This document shows positions 52,809 to 61,470 of a stretch of 64,000 bases of DNA, one piece after another; position 1 is the stretch's first letter, and every line of letters starts with the position of its first letter. Origin of the DNA: Halobellus sp. LT62 (GTDB taxonomy: Archaea > Halobacteriota > Halobacteria > Halobacteriales > Haloferacaceae). The position numbers and the translations under genes were made by a program. The notes under the pieces are model-generated. The model was not told where the DNA came from and did not search any database. It was given only the letters and a program-made list of their open reading frames with translations. The DNA lies in the NCBI RefSeq assembly GCF_037031285.1, contig NZ_JAYEZO010000002.1, positions 1,209,938-1,273,937 of the forward strand. Reading direction: 5' to 3'.

Positions 52809-52835
52809 CGGGCCTCCCGCCCCCGACGACCAGCG

Positions 52836-52842
52836 TTATTTA
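52836..52842 (-). promoter_or_regulatory. TATA-like box upstream of the 27-bp repeats
   Basis: TAAATAA on the minus strand lies about 31 nt from the ATG at 52808, so a transcript would run through the 27-bp repeats into the HAD phosphatase gene. Confidence 0.5.
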
Positions 52843-52910
52843 CGACCGATTTACGTTGCATCAGTAAACACCCCACGAGATCGCTCCGCGATTGCTGTTT
52901 CCGACACATC

Positions 52911-54254
52911 TCACCGACTCGCGTCGACGTACGGATTCGGTGCCACGGTCGCCGTTATCTCCGTTTGCACGTGTGGTTCGACCTTTGGGTTCTCCGAGTC
53001 GCCACCGGGTTCCCCCCACACGAGCGTTACCTCGGTACCGGGCTCGGCGTACTCCGGTTCGACGACCGCCAACGAGAGGACCGACCGCTCGTTGTACGTG
53101 TATCCGAAGTACTTCGAGACGCCGGCGTTTTCGCCGTCCTTCAGCACCTCGTCGTAGTGGAAAACCGCCCAGTACGGCATCGAGAGGTCGAAGTACTTGT
53201 ACGTCTCTCCCTCACGGAGCAGCGACGCGAACAGTTCTAGGACGTCCGCATCGTCCCAAACGAGCGTCACTTTCCGCCGCTGGGGTTCCCCCACCATCGA
53301 CGAGAGCGCCTCGCGGCCGACGAAGTCGTGATCGAAGTCGATGAACCGCTCATACCCCAACTCGATCGGATTCAGGTAGTACTCCGAGACGTCGTCCGGA
53401 TCGAAACTCCCGCCGAGCGTGCTGATCGCTTCGTACCCGTCGCCGTCGAGCCACTCGCGGTACTCGCGCATCTCCTCGCCGAAGATGGCTGGGAGGGGGC
53501 GCGCGATCCACCCCTTTTCGGCACCTTGAGCCTTGTAGCTCTTCTCACCGAGCTCTCTGAGTCCGTGGGGTTCGCCGGCGTCCACGAGCGCGCCTCGGAC
53601 GGTTTCGTGTTCCTCCCACGGTCCCCAGATCTCGAAGCCGACGTTCGAGGCCATCGAGTGCTTCAGCGCCCGCACGTCGACGCCGGCGATCGTCATCTCG
53701 TCGAAGTTGAAGAACGGGATGTCCGGAATCTCCCCTTCGACGGCGTCACGCATCACGTCGAGCGCCTTCGGTCCTTGCAGTTGGTATCTGAACGTGTCGT
53801 GCGGTTCGTCCTTGTCGTGGTAGCGCTCGTCGGCGTGAACCGTCGCGTCGTAGTCCCCGCGTTCGAGGTTGTACTCGACCCAGTTAGGCGCGATCGGCGT
53901 CCCGGTGAGTTTCAGCTCGTTCTCTCCGAGATAAAACAGAATGGCGTCTCCGATCAGATTCCCGTTGGGGTTGCACGCGACGAACTGCTTGGCCTGTCCG
54001 GGCGCGAACCCGTCGAAGTCGTTGACGCCGAGGTCCTCGAAGACGTCGAGTGCTTCCGGGCCTTCGACGTAGAGGTCCTTCTGATGGTGCGAGAGATCGG
54101 AGAGGCTGCACGTCTCCCGCCAACTGCGCACTTCCTCGATCCAGTTCGTATGCTCTGAGGCGACCGGGTACGGATGGCGTCCGCGGTTCTTTCGCAGTAG
54201 TTCAGCGGGGCTGTCAGCGGATTGGAGGGCCGCTTCGAGATTTTTCTCGACCAT
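52911..54254 (-). CDS. GcvT-fold tetrahydrofolate-dependent O-demethylase, LigM/DesA-like
   Basis: A 447-aa aminomethyltransferase-superfamily protein. The N-terminal wording NWIEEVRSWRETCSLSDLSHH, the middle KQFVACNPNGNLIGDAILFYL, WVEYNLERGDYDATVHAD, and the C-terminal GGSFDPDDVSEYYLNPIELGY and FTGYSYNER-equivalent FGYTYNERSVLSLAVV follow bacterial LigM (vanillate/3-O-methylgallate demethylase) and DesA (syringate) closely, block by block from memory. Such enzymes pass an aromatic methoxyl group to tetrahydrofolate. GcvT and DMSP demethylase are more distant relatives. It has its own promoter and follows an ABC importer on the same strand. Confidence 0.75.
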   Translation of the reverse strand: MVEKNLEAALQSADSPAELLRKNRGRHPYPVASEHTNWIEEVRSWRETCSLSDLSHHQKDLYVEGPEALDVFEDLGVNDFDGFAPGQAKQFVACNPNGNLIGDAILFYLGENELKLTGTPIAPNWVEYNLERGDYDATVHADERYHDKDEPHDTFRYQLQGPKALDVMRDAVEGEIPDIPFFNFDEMTIAGVDVRALKHSMASNVGFEIWGPWEEHETVRGALVDAGEPHGLRELGEKSYKAQGAEKGWIARPLPAIFGEEMREYREWLDGDGYEAISTLGGSFDPDDVSEYYLNPIELGYERFIDFDHDFVGREALSSMVGEPQRRKVTLVWDDADVLELFASLLREGETYKYFDLSMPYWAVFHYDEVLKDGENAGVSKYFGYTYNERSVLSLAVVEPEYAEPGTEVTLVWGEPGGDSENPKVEPHVQTEITATVAPNPYVDASR

Positions 54255-54280
54255 ACCTCACACGTTCTCGAGAGTCTGAC

Positions 54281-54290
54281 TTAAAAATTA
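54281..54290 (-). promoter_or_regulatory. TATA box of the O-demethylase gene
   Basis: TAATTTTTAA on the minus strand, 27-36 nt before the ATG at 54254, in a 101-bp gap behind the ABC ATPase gene. A T-rich stretch between (ATTTTTATTTATG) could also end ATPase transcription. Confidence 0.6.
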
Positions 54291-54355
54291 CTCACGCTAT
54301 GGGAAGCATAAATAAAAATTTGCGCGAGAGGACGATCGACGGGGCCGTCACTGGG

Positions 54356-55387
54356 TCACTCGTACGATTCGACGATGTGAACGGATTCCGGGTCGATATC
54401 GATCGCCAGCGTGTCGCCGGTCTGGACGGCCTTCTTGGAGCGGTCCAATCGGAGCGTGAGCGAACGACCGTCCGGTAGCTCGGCGAATGCCTGCACGTGC
54501 TCACCCTGATAGAAGAGGTTCGTCACCTCGACGTCGATCGATCCGGAGCCGACCGGGATCTCGTCCGGTCGAATAAGCACGCGTACGTCTCCCTCGGCGG
54601 TCGACACCGCGGGCGTCGAGATGTCCTCGAATCCAAGTGAGAGCGTCCCGTCACGGACGGTCCCGTCAAGGAGGTTCGCCGTTCCGATGAACCCGGCGAC
54701 GAACTCGTTCGCCGGCTCTTCGTAGATCTCCGCTGGCGTGCCGATCTGTTCGAGGTGGCCGTCGTTCATCACGGCGATTCGATCGCACATCGACATCGCC
54801 TGTTCCTGGTCGTGTGTGACGTAGAGCGTCGTCACGCCGAGCTCGTCGAGGAGCTCTCCGAGCTCCTGTCGGAGCGTCTGTTTCAGTTTGGCGTCCAGCC
54901 CTGTCATCGGCTCGTCGAGAAGCAGGATGTGCGGCTCGATCGCCAGCGCCCGCGCTAACCCCACGCGCTGTTGCTGACCGCCCGACAGGGTTTGCGGATT
55001 TCTCCCGGCCAGCTCTTCGATATCGAGCAGCTCGAGCAGTTCGTGCGCGCGTTCTCGGCGTTCGTCCTTGCTCACGCCGTGCATCTTCGGTCCGAACGTG
55101 ACGTTCTGCAGGACGCTCATATTGTTGAACAGCGCGTACGACTGGAACACGAGGCCGACGTTGCGATTCTCCGGGGGGACGTGGGTGACGTCCTCGTCGT
55201 CGTAGCGAATCGTCCCCTCCGTCGCCGTCTCGAAGCCGGCGATGAGGCGGAGGGCCGTCGTTTTACCGCATCCGGAGGGACCGACGATCCCCATCACTTC
55301 ACCGTCGTCGATGCTGATCGAGACGTCGTCGACGGCGACTGTCGAATCGAAGCGTTTCGTGACGTTTTCCAGTGAGACTTCTGACAT
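54356..55387 (-). CDS. ABC transporter ATP-binding protein (PotA/spermidine-, thiamine-, phosphonate-type)
   Basis: A 343-aa ATPase: Walker A GPSGCGKTTALRLI (about 34), Q-loop VGLVFQSYALFNNMSV, signature LSGGQQQRVGLARAL, Walker B ILLLDEPMTGLDAKL, and a TOBE-type domain at the C-terminus (VLIRPDEIPVGSGSIDVEV). TOBE domains occur in importers of polyamines, thiamine, phosphonate and iron. It energises the two permeases upstream. Confidence 0.93.
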   Translation of the reverse strand: MSEVSLENVTKRFDSTVAVDDVSISIDDGEVMGIVGPSGCGKTTALRLIAGFETATEGTIRYDDEDVTHVPPENRNVGLVFQSYALFNNMSVLQNVTFGPKMHGVSKDERRERAHELLELLDIEELAGRNPQTLSGGQQQRVGLARALAIEPHILLLDEPMTGLDAKLKQTLRQELGELLDELGVTTLYVTHDQEQAMSMCDRIAVMNDGHLEQIGTPAEIYEEPANEFVAGFIGTANLLDGTVRDGTLSLGFEDISTPAVSTAEGDVRVLIRPDEIPVGSGSIDVEVTNLFYQGEHVQAFAELPDGRSLTLRLDRSKKAVQTGDTLAIDIDPESVHIVESYE

Positions 55388-55417
55388 CGGTTACTCCTTA
55401 TGAATCTGTGTCATTTG

Positions 55418-56251
55418 TTAGATCCTCTGCACTGCTCCACGGTTACCGATGATCTGGAGCGTGATCGTGACCAGTGCGATGAGCAGGAAGAACACCGACA
55501 CTGCAGCGGCGGCGTTCAGGAACGACGCGTTCGTGATGTTGTTGAACAGGAAGATCGCCAGCGGCGGCGTTCCGCGCGAGTACACGATGTACGAGAAGTT
55601 GAACTCCGCGGCGGCGAGCGTCCAAGAGATGATCGACCCGGCGATGATGCCGGTCTTGGCGTTCGGAACGATCACCGTGAGGAACGTCCGCGGCCACGAC
55701 GCGCCGAGCGAGCGCGCGCTCTCTTCGATCTGCTGGAGGTCCATCGATTGGAAACTCGACTGGACGGCCATCACCATATACGGCGCTTTCAACAGCGAAT
55801 AGCCGATGACGAGGGCAATGCCCGACGTCGAGAGGTCGGGATACGTCCGGAGGAAGGCGACTCCGAGGATGATACCGGGTGCCAGCGGGAGAATTGCGAA
55901 CACGTTGACCCAACTTCGCCCCCAGAACTCATAGCGGGCTACGGCGTAGGCGATCGGCACGCCGACGATCAGGTTGATAACGACGCCGGCGAGAGCGAGG
56001 CCGGTACTGTACGCCAGCGAGGACCCGACGGCGACGTCGGCTCCGACGCCGGTACCGACGATGACGTCCTGCCAGTTGCTCAGCGTGATGAAGCCGCTCG
56101 GGAACACGCCGAACCAGTCGCTCGCGAAGGAGCTGATGAACGTCATAGCGACAGGGAACGCCAAGAAAAACAGAGTCAACGCCAACACGGCTTTGACGGT
56201 CTGGCGACCGAACCGCGCTGAGAGGCTCCCCCGTTCGAACCGGTCGGCCAT
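55418..56251 (-). CDS. ABC transporter permease 2 (PotC-like)
   Basis: A 277-aa membrane protein with about six transmembrane helices and the EAA loop QIEESARSLGASWPRTFLTVIVPNAKTGI. Start at MADRFERG, whose ATG overlaps the stop of the first permease by 1 nt (TGATG). With the other permease it forms the membrane pore of the importer. Confidence 0.92.
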   Translation of the reverse strand: MADRFERGSLSARFGRQTVKAVLALTLFFLAFPVAMTFISSFASDWFGVFPSGFITLSNWQDVIVGTGVGADVAVGSSLAYSTGLALAGVVINLIVGVPIAYAVARYEFWGRSWVNVFAILPLAPGIILGVAFLRTYPDLSTSGIALVIGYSLLKAPYMVMAVQSSFQSMDLQQIEESARSLGASWPRTFLTVIVPNAKTGIIAGSIISWTLAAAEFNFSYIVYSRGTPPLAIFLFNNITNASFLNAAAAVSVFFLLIALVTITLQIIGNRGAVQRI

Positions 56252-57174
56252 CAGATGCTCACCTCCGCGGAGGTGTAGCGTAACATCAGCACGGTGAATC
56301 CGAGGACGACGACGAACCACACGGTCGCCATCGCCGACGCCTGTGCGATGTTGAATCCCTGTGCCAACTCGCGGTCGATCTGCAGGGTCCAGACGAGGAG
56401 CCCCTTCAGGATCAGGACGGTCCCGAAGATGGCCAGTCCCGTTCTGAACACGAGGATGAAGGCGCCGATGAGCCCGGGTTTGATCTGTGGAAGGGTGACG
56501 TATCGGAACGTCTCTAGTGGAGTCGCGCCCAGCGACCGCGCGGCCTCCTCTGCGTCGGTATTTACTTCGGCGTACGTCCCGCGAAGCAACAGGAGCGCTC
56601 GCGGGATCATCGAGTAGATGTACGCGAAGAACAGCCCGCCGACGCTCGTTGCGATCGCAACGTCGATCCGCGACTGCCCCGAAAGGAACGCGATAACGTT
56701 GCTGAGAACGCCGGTGTTGCCGAACAGGATGATGATCATAAACGCTGCAACGATCCCCGGCAGACTGTTCGGGAACGACAGGACGGTGAGAATCACCGAT
56801 TTCGCTGGAAGATCGTACTTTTCTAAGGCGTGTGCGACGGGCACCGCGACGCAGATCGACGTGACCGTCGTCGCCGCCGCGAACCAGACGGTGTTGAACG
56901 CGATCGTTCGGTAGTACGGATCAGCCGCGAGCGTCCGGTAAAATTCGAGTGTGAACCCTTCGGTCACCAGACGGCTCTCGGAGAAACTGATCCGAACCAT
57001 CTCCGTCAACGGGAACACGCCGGAGAATACGAGGAGGACCGAAAACGGGAGACAAAGCGCGATAACTCGCCTGATTTCCCGTTGTCGCTCGGTCGCGGGT
57101 GACACCAACGATCCAACGGTGGTCTGAACGGCTTCTGCGACCCGCGCACCCGGCGATACGTGATCTGCCCCCAT
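56251..57174 (-). CDS. ABC transporter permease 1 (PotB-like)
   Basis: A 307-aa membrane protein with the EAA motif DAEEAARSLGATPLETFRYVTLPQIKPGL. A hydrophilic N-terminal extension of about 40 residues precedes the first helix. It starts 3 bp after the solute-binding protein gene, so they are cotranscribed. Confidence 0.92.
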   Translation of the reverse strand: MGADHVSPGARVAEAVQTTVGSLVSPATERQREIRRVIALCLPFSVLLVFSGVFPLTEMVRISFSESRLVTEGFTLEFYRTLAADPYYRTIAFNTVWFAAATTVTSICVAVPVAHALEKYDLPAKSVILTVLSFPNSLPGIVAAFMIIILFGNTGVLSNVIAFLSGQSRIDVAIATSVGGLFFAYIYSMIPRALLLLRGTYAEVNTDAEEAARSLGATPLETFRYVTLPQIKPGLIGAFILVFRTGLAIFGTVLILKGLLVWTLQIDRELAQGFNIAQASAMATVWFVVVLGFTVLMLRYTSAEVSI

Positions 57175-57177
57175 CGG

Positions 57178-58368
57178 TTAGATGTCAGCTCCGCGCGTGA
57201 TATCTTGGATGATCGAATCTTGGTTCTCGATGAGCGTGGACTGGTCGACGGTGAACTGCGTCTCGTCGTACCGGCTCTGCGGCGGGAACTCGTCCGGCAT
57301 TTCCATCTCTGGCGCGCGAATCGGCCGCGCGTAGGCGTCGAGGAAGTGCTGTTGACCCTCGATAGAGAGGACGTAATCCATGAACAGTTTCACGGCTTCG
57401 GGGTTCGGCGCGTCCGCCAGCATCGCGTAGCCGTACAGCGCGTTGAACGCCCCGGCGTTGCCGTCGGGGCCCTCCAAGAGCGCCACGCCGACTTGGTCTT
57501 CGTCGAGGTCCTCGACGTTGTACTTCAGGTCCAGCCCCGAGTAGTCATAGCGGATGAACGACGAGTATTCACCGCTCGTGAACTGCGCGAGGAAGTTGTC
57601 GGTGAACTCCGCCCCGCCCTCTTGGATCGTGTTGTAGTAGTCGATCACCGGCTGGACGTCGTCGAGGCCCCCGCCGTAGGCGTTGTTGATCGACAGTGCG
57701 GCCGCGAGACCGACCGCCGCCTGCGGCGTCTGGAGTGCGAGGTCCTGCATGATGTCGGGATGCTTGAGGTCCTCCCACGTCTGCGGCTCGTCGAGCCCGC
57801 GTTCCTCGAAGATGTCCTTCCGATAGGTCAACGCTGTCGTCACCTTTCGCGTCGACGTGCAGTGGCCGTTGTCGGTTTTCGCGTTGTCGGGGACTTTGTC
57901 CCAGTTCGCCGGCTTGTACGCCTGCGTCAGACCGTCGTTCATCGCTTGAATCGCGAAGGTGTACCCGCCGTTGAACGCCGAGTGCGTCGGGCTCTGCGCT
58001 TGCGATCGCGCGTCTTGGAGCGCTTCTCCGGAAGACCGATCGTTGTCGTTGAGCTCGACCCCGTACTCTTGGTTGAACGCTTCCATCACGGACGGCCAGT
58101 TCATCCAGCCGGACTGGACACAGTACACGTAGAGCTGTTCGTTCGTCGGGAAGGCGTCCGAACACACTGTCGTCTGCGAATCGCCGTAGCCGACGTCGTA
58201 CGTCTCTCCGGAACAGCTCTCGCCGCTTCCGTCACCGCCGCTTCCGTCACCGCTATCACCGCTTCCGTCACCGCCGCCACCCATACAGCCGGCGAGGCTT
58301 CCGCCGATGACTGCTCCACTCGATGCGAGGACGCTGCGTCGCGTAGTCGGTTTGTTAATTTTCACCAT
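57178..58368 (-). CDS. ABC transporter substrate-binding lipoprotein
   Basis: A 396-aa lipoprotein: Tat-like TRRSVLASSGAVIGGSLAGC with lipobox Cys near 28, a Gly/Ser/Asp linker, then a type 2 periplasmic-binding fold with strand VYCVQSGWMNWPSVMEAFNQEY at the start and AALSINNAYGGGLDDVQPVIDYY later. Similar to iron, thiamine, putrescine or 2-aminoethylphosphonate binding proteins; the ligand cannot be chosen. First gene of the importer operon. A weak, AT-rich promoter region lies upstream. Confidence 0.9.
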   Translation of the reverse strand: MVKINKPTTRRSVLASSGAVIGGSLAGCMGGGGDGSGDSGDGSGGDGSGESCSGETYDVGYGDSQTTVCSDAFPTNEQLYVYCVQSGWMNWPSVMEAFNQEYGVELNDNDRSSGEALQDARSQAQSPTHSAFNGGYTFAIQAMNDGLTQAYKPANWDKVPDNAKTDNGHCTSTRKVTTALTYRKDIFEERGLDEPQTWEDLKHPDIMQDLALQTPQAAVGLAAALSINNAYGGGLDDVQPVIDYYNTIQEGGAEFTDNFLAQFTSGEYSSFIRYDYSGLDLKYNVEDLDEDQVGVALLEGPDGNAGAFNALYGYAMLADAPNPEAVKLFMDYVLSIEGQQHFLDAYARPIRAPEMEMPDEFPPQSRYDETQFTVDQSTLIENQDSIIQDITRGADI

Positions 58369-58401
58369 AGCGAGCGACCGTAAACGACTTCGTGAGAAAT
58401 T

Positions 58402-58438
58402 GTCATAAATTTGTTGGTGGTCAAAACTGTTTTATACG
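58402..58438 (-). promoter_or_regulatory. AT-rich promoter region of the importer operon
   Basis: Two TATA candidates on the minus strand: AAATTTATGACA near 58402-58413 (39 nt from the ATG) and CGTATAAAAC at 58429-58438 (65 nt). The whole 58369-58648 gap is low in GC, has no ORF that looks coding and holds several GTATA-type palindromes near 58510 and 58575. Confidence 0.5.
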
Positions 58439-58648
58439 TCTTTTTCAACTCTTTCCGACACCAACGTCGTGTTCTACCGAAAATTCCGAATCAATACGGC
58501 TATCTGTCGGTATATAGCCCCGTATCGCTCGTTCGGACGTTCGATACGCACGTTGTGCGGTATTTGAACCGAACAAACGCGTATACGGAGCGGTATGTGA
58601 ATTACGTACAACTACATATCTGTGAGTAAATCACGTTCGACGAGACCG

Positions 58649-60217
58649 TCACGCGGATTGATAGACGCTTGCGACCGCCTCGACGACCTCCCGCCAGTCC
58701 CGGTAGGCGTCGACGGCGACGTCGCTGTCACTCGACGGCCTGAAGGTCCGACCGGTCGGACGGCAGGCGTCGATGTCGTCGAGGTCGTCCCAGATATCTA
58801 CTGCGAGCCCCGCCGCGAAGCACGCGCCGAGTGCGGCCGTCTGCGTCACGTCCGATCGGACGAGCGGTCGATCGATGAGATCGGCCTGACACTGTGCGAA
58901 CACGTCGTCTTGGATCGCACCGCCGTCGACGAGCAGGCGGTCGTGTTCGACACCCGTCGCGTCCTCGGCGGCATCTACCACGGCTCGCGTCCCGAAAGCG
59001 ATCGCCTCTACGGCCGCCCGAACGATGTCCTCGCCGCCGACATCCCTGTGCAGCCCGAACATCCCGCCCCGGGCGTCGGGCACCCAATCCGGAGCGCCCA
59101 GTCCGCCGAAGGCGGGGACGAGCTGTCCCGCCCCCGGCTGGCCGGTTCGGTCGGTCTGATCGAACCCACCGGCGTCTTCGAGCAACCCGATCTCTTGAAG
59201 CCACTCCAAGACGGCTCCGGTGGCGAACACCGGTCCTTCCAGCCCGTACTGCGGGTCCTCTCCGGCGCGCTGAAACCAGATCGTCGTCAACAGCTCCCCG
59301 TCGGCGTCGACCGGTTCGGTGCCCGTGTTCTGCAGGAAGAAGTTTCCCGTCCCGTAGGTGACTTTCGCGTCGGCGTCCGCGCAGGCGACGCGCCCGAGCA
59401 ATGCCGCCTGCTGATCGCCCATCACGCCCGTCACCGGGATCGCCGCGTTGAGAATTCCGTCCGGATCGGTCATCCCGAATCCGTCGGGGTCGCTGGAGGC
59501 GTGAACCGTCGGCAGCGCCGCACGCGGCACGTCGAACAGGTCGAGCAGGTCGTCGTCCCACTCGCGCTTGCGGATGTCGAACAGCATCGTCTGTGCGGCG
59601 TTGGTGACGTCGGTCGCGTGCGTACCGGTGAGGTTGTAGAGCAACCACGCGTCGACGGTGCCGAGGAGAACCTCGCCTGCGGCCGCCCGCTCGCGGAGCG
59701 AGTCGCCACCGGCAGTCCGCTCGTGATGTGGCGTCCCTCTGACCGAGCGCTCGACGCCGTTGCACGGCTCGCCTCCGTTGTCGAGGAGCCACGTGGCGTT
59801 CGGGGCGGCGAAGTACGGATCTGGCTCCAGTCCCGTTCGCTCTCTGATAAGCCGTTTTTCCGCGGCGTCGAGTGCGCTGATCTGCGCCGCCGTCCGTCGG
59901 TCTCGCCAACTCAGCGCGCGGGTAACCGGACGACCGGATTCGGCGTCCCAGAGGAGCACCGTCTGTCGCTGACTCGAAATTCCGAGCGTCCGCAACTGTT
60001 CGGAGTCGACGTCGCCTCGGGCGAGCCCCCGGCGGATCGCGTCGGTCGCACAGCCCCACAGTTTCAGCGGATCGTACTCGACCCTATCCGGCGGCGTGGC
60101 CCGTTGGTGGTGGGCGGTGAACGCCGCCGAGACCGACTCACCGGCCGTGTTGAACACCACGAAGCGGGTCCCGCTGGTCCCCTGATCGAGTGCTCCGATA
60201 TAGGTCTCGTCCGTCAT
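58649..60217 (-). CDS. FGGY-family kinase, glycerol-kinase-like
   Basis: A 522-aa sugar kinase. The phosphate-binding start ALDQGTSGTRFVVFN (about 9-23), ATP-site VTGVMGDQQAALLG, YGTGNFFLQNTG, and GLEGPVFATGAVLEWLQEIG are the GlpK pattern. A roughly 30-residue insertion (GEPCNGVERSVRGTPHHERTAG) near 160 is unusual. It overlaps the AAA gene by 4 nt, so transcription is shared. Glycerol is the best guess; a related polyol is possible. Confidence 0.85.
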   Translation of the reverse strand: MTDETYIGALDQGTSGTRFVVFNTAGESVSAAFTAHHQRATPPDRVEYDPLKLWGCATDAIRRGLARGDVDSEQLRTLGISSQRQTVLLWDAESGRPVTRALSWRDRRTAAQISALDAAEKRLIRERTGLEPDPYFAAPNATWLLDNGGEPCNGVERSVRGTPHHERTAGGDSLRERAAAGEVLLGTVDAWLLYNLTGTHATDVTNAAQTMLFDIRKREWDDDLLDLFDVPRAALPTVHASSDPDGFGMTDPDGILNAAIPVTGVMGDQQAALLGRVACADADAKVTYGTGNFFLQNTGTEPVDADGELLTTIWFQRAGEDPQYGLEGPVFATGAVLEWLQEIGLLEDAGGFDQTDRTGQPGAGQLVPAFGGLGAPDWVPDARGGMFGLHRDVGGEDIVRAAVEAIAFGTRAVVDAAEDATGVEHDRLLVDGGAIQDDVFAQCQADLIDRPLVRSDVTQTAALGACFAAGLAVDIWDDLDDIDACRPTGRTFRPSSDSDVAVDAYRDWREVVEAVASVYQSA

Positions 60218-61365
60218 TCGTCTCGCAGCGCCGCGAACAACCGTTCTGAGAAATTCAGTTCGACCCCGCTGGGACGGCGGCCGGTCGCCTGCGGGCCGAC
60301 GGTCACTTCGCGCCGTTCGAGGACGCCACGCTGGGCCAGTTCGTACAGGAGTCGCTTGACCGTCCCGCCGGTCAAATTCGTTCGCTCGGCGATCCGTTCG
60401 GCCGCCGCTTCGATCGTGACCTCACTGTCCAGCGAGAGTTCGACGAGCTGTGCGACCACACGCTGCTCGTTGTCCGAGAGCGAGAGCACCGTCCCGGTGG
60501 GGATGCCACCGGTCGGAACGGACGCGGTACCGACGTCGACGTCTTCGTCCCGGAGCCGCGTTGCGCCGTCGGCCTCGGCGTTGATCGCCGCGACGAACAG
60601 CGCGGCCAACGCGTCGTGAGCGTCGCCGTCGGCCCACTCGGCGATCCGTTGGGCGTGGACGTGATCGAGCGTCTGTGATAGCCCGCGAGAGCCACGAACG
60701 GTGAGGATATCGACGAGTTCGTAAGTATAGGCGGGAACGTGGATCCGCTGCTCCGGAATCGGCAGCGAGAGCTCCTCGGGAGGCGTCCGACCGACACCGA
60801 TCCACGCGAGATCCTCGAACGGTTCGAAGAACGAGTAGAGATCGGCGAGGCTGATCGTCCCCGGCTCGCCGAGGTGGTCGACGGCGACGAGGACTGTCTC
60901 GTTGGCGTCCACCACCTCGGCGATCCGTTCTCTGAGCGCGTCGGTGCTCACCCCGCGCTCGGGGATCGTTTCCACGAGCAGACTGTCGAGGAGCTGTCGG
61001 TACAGCCGAAACCGACTCGTCGCTCGTCGCGCGTCCAAGTAGACGAACTGCACGTCGGGACGGTCGCTCCCGCCCCGCGTCGCGGTGTAGAAGGGATCGC
61101 TCGCGGTCACCTCCGCGTCGAGCGCCGAGATCAACGCGGTTATGATCGAGGATTTCCCGGATCCTCGCGGCCCCCAGACGTAGGCGTTCGGCGGAACGGA
61201 TCGATCGAAAAGCGGGTCGATCGCGTTCAGCAGCGCCTCGAACAGCGTCTCTCTTCCCACCGGTTCCGAGGGGTGAACCGCGGGATTCAGCGAGTCGCGA
61301 TCGACGACCAGTTCGTTCTTACTCCGCCGGGTACGCCGACGTTCGATGCGTTCTGTGAGGTCCAT
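60214..61365 (-). CDS. AAA+ ATPase with C-terminal winged helix, Orc1/Cdc6-related
   Basis: A 383-aa protein: Walker A YVWGPRGSGKSS (65-73), a Walker B-like VLVAVDHLGE (the classical DE pair is replaced by DH), sensor region WIGVGRTPPEE, and a C-terminal winged helix TNLTGGTVKRLLYELAQRG. The wording is Orc/Cdc6-like but the Walker B change suggests lower or no hydrolysis. It overlaps the FGGY kinase by 4 nt. It could be a specialised regulator of the module rather than an initiator. Confidence 0.8.
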   Translation of the reverse strand: MDLTERIERRRTRRSKNELVVDRDSLNPAVHPSEPVGRETLFEALLNAIDPLFDRSVPPNAYVWGPRGSGKSSIITALISALDAEVTASDPFYTATRGGSDRPDVQFVYLDARRATSRFRLYRQLLDSLLVETIPERGVSTDALRERIAEVVDANETVLVAVDHLGEPGTISLADLYSFFEPFEDLAWIGVGRTPPEELSLPIPEQRIHVPAYTYELVDILTVRGSRGLSQTLDHVHAQRIAEWADGDAHDALAALFVAAINAEADGATRLRDEDVDVGTASVPTGGIPTGTVLSLSDNEQRVVAQLVELSLDSEVTIEAAAERIAERTNLTGGTVKRLLYELAQRGVLERREVTVGPQATGRRPSGVELNFSERLFAALRDE

Positions 61366-61470
61366 ACGACTCCCGTGAGTTATGGAGTATACGGGAGAGT
61401 GGCCGTAAAACTCTTGTTGCTGATCTCGTGGTCGTCGGCATCGGCCGTGATGTCCGTGAACGAGGGCGTT

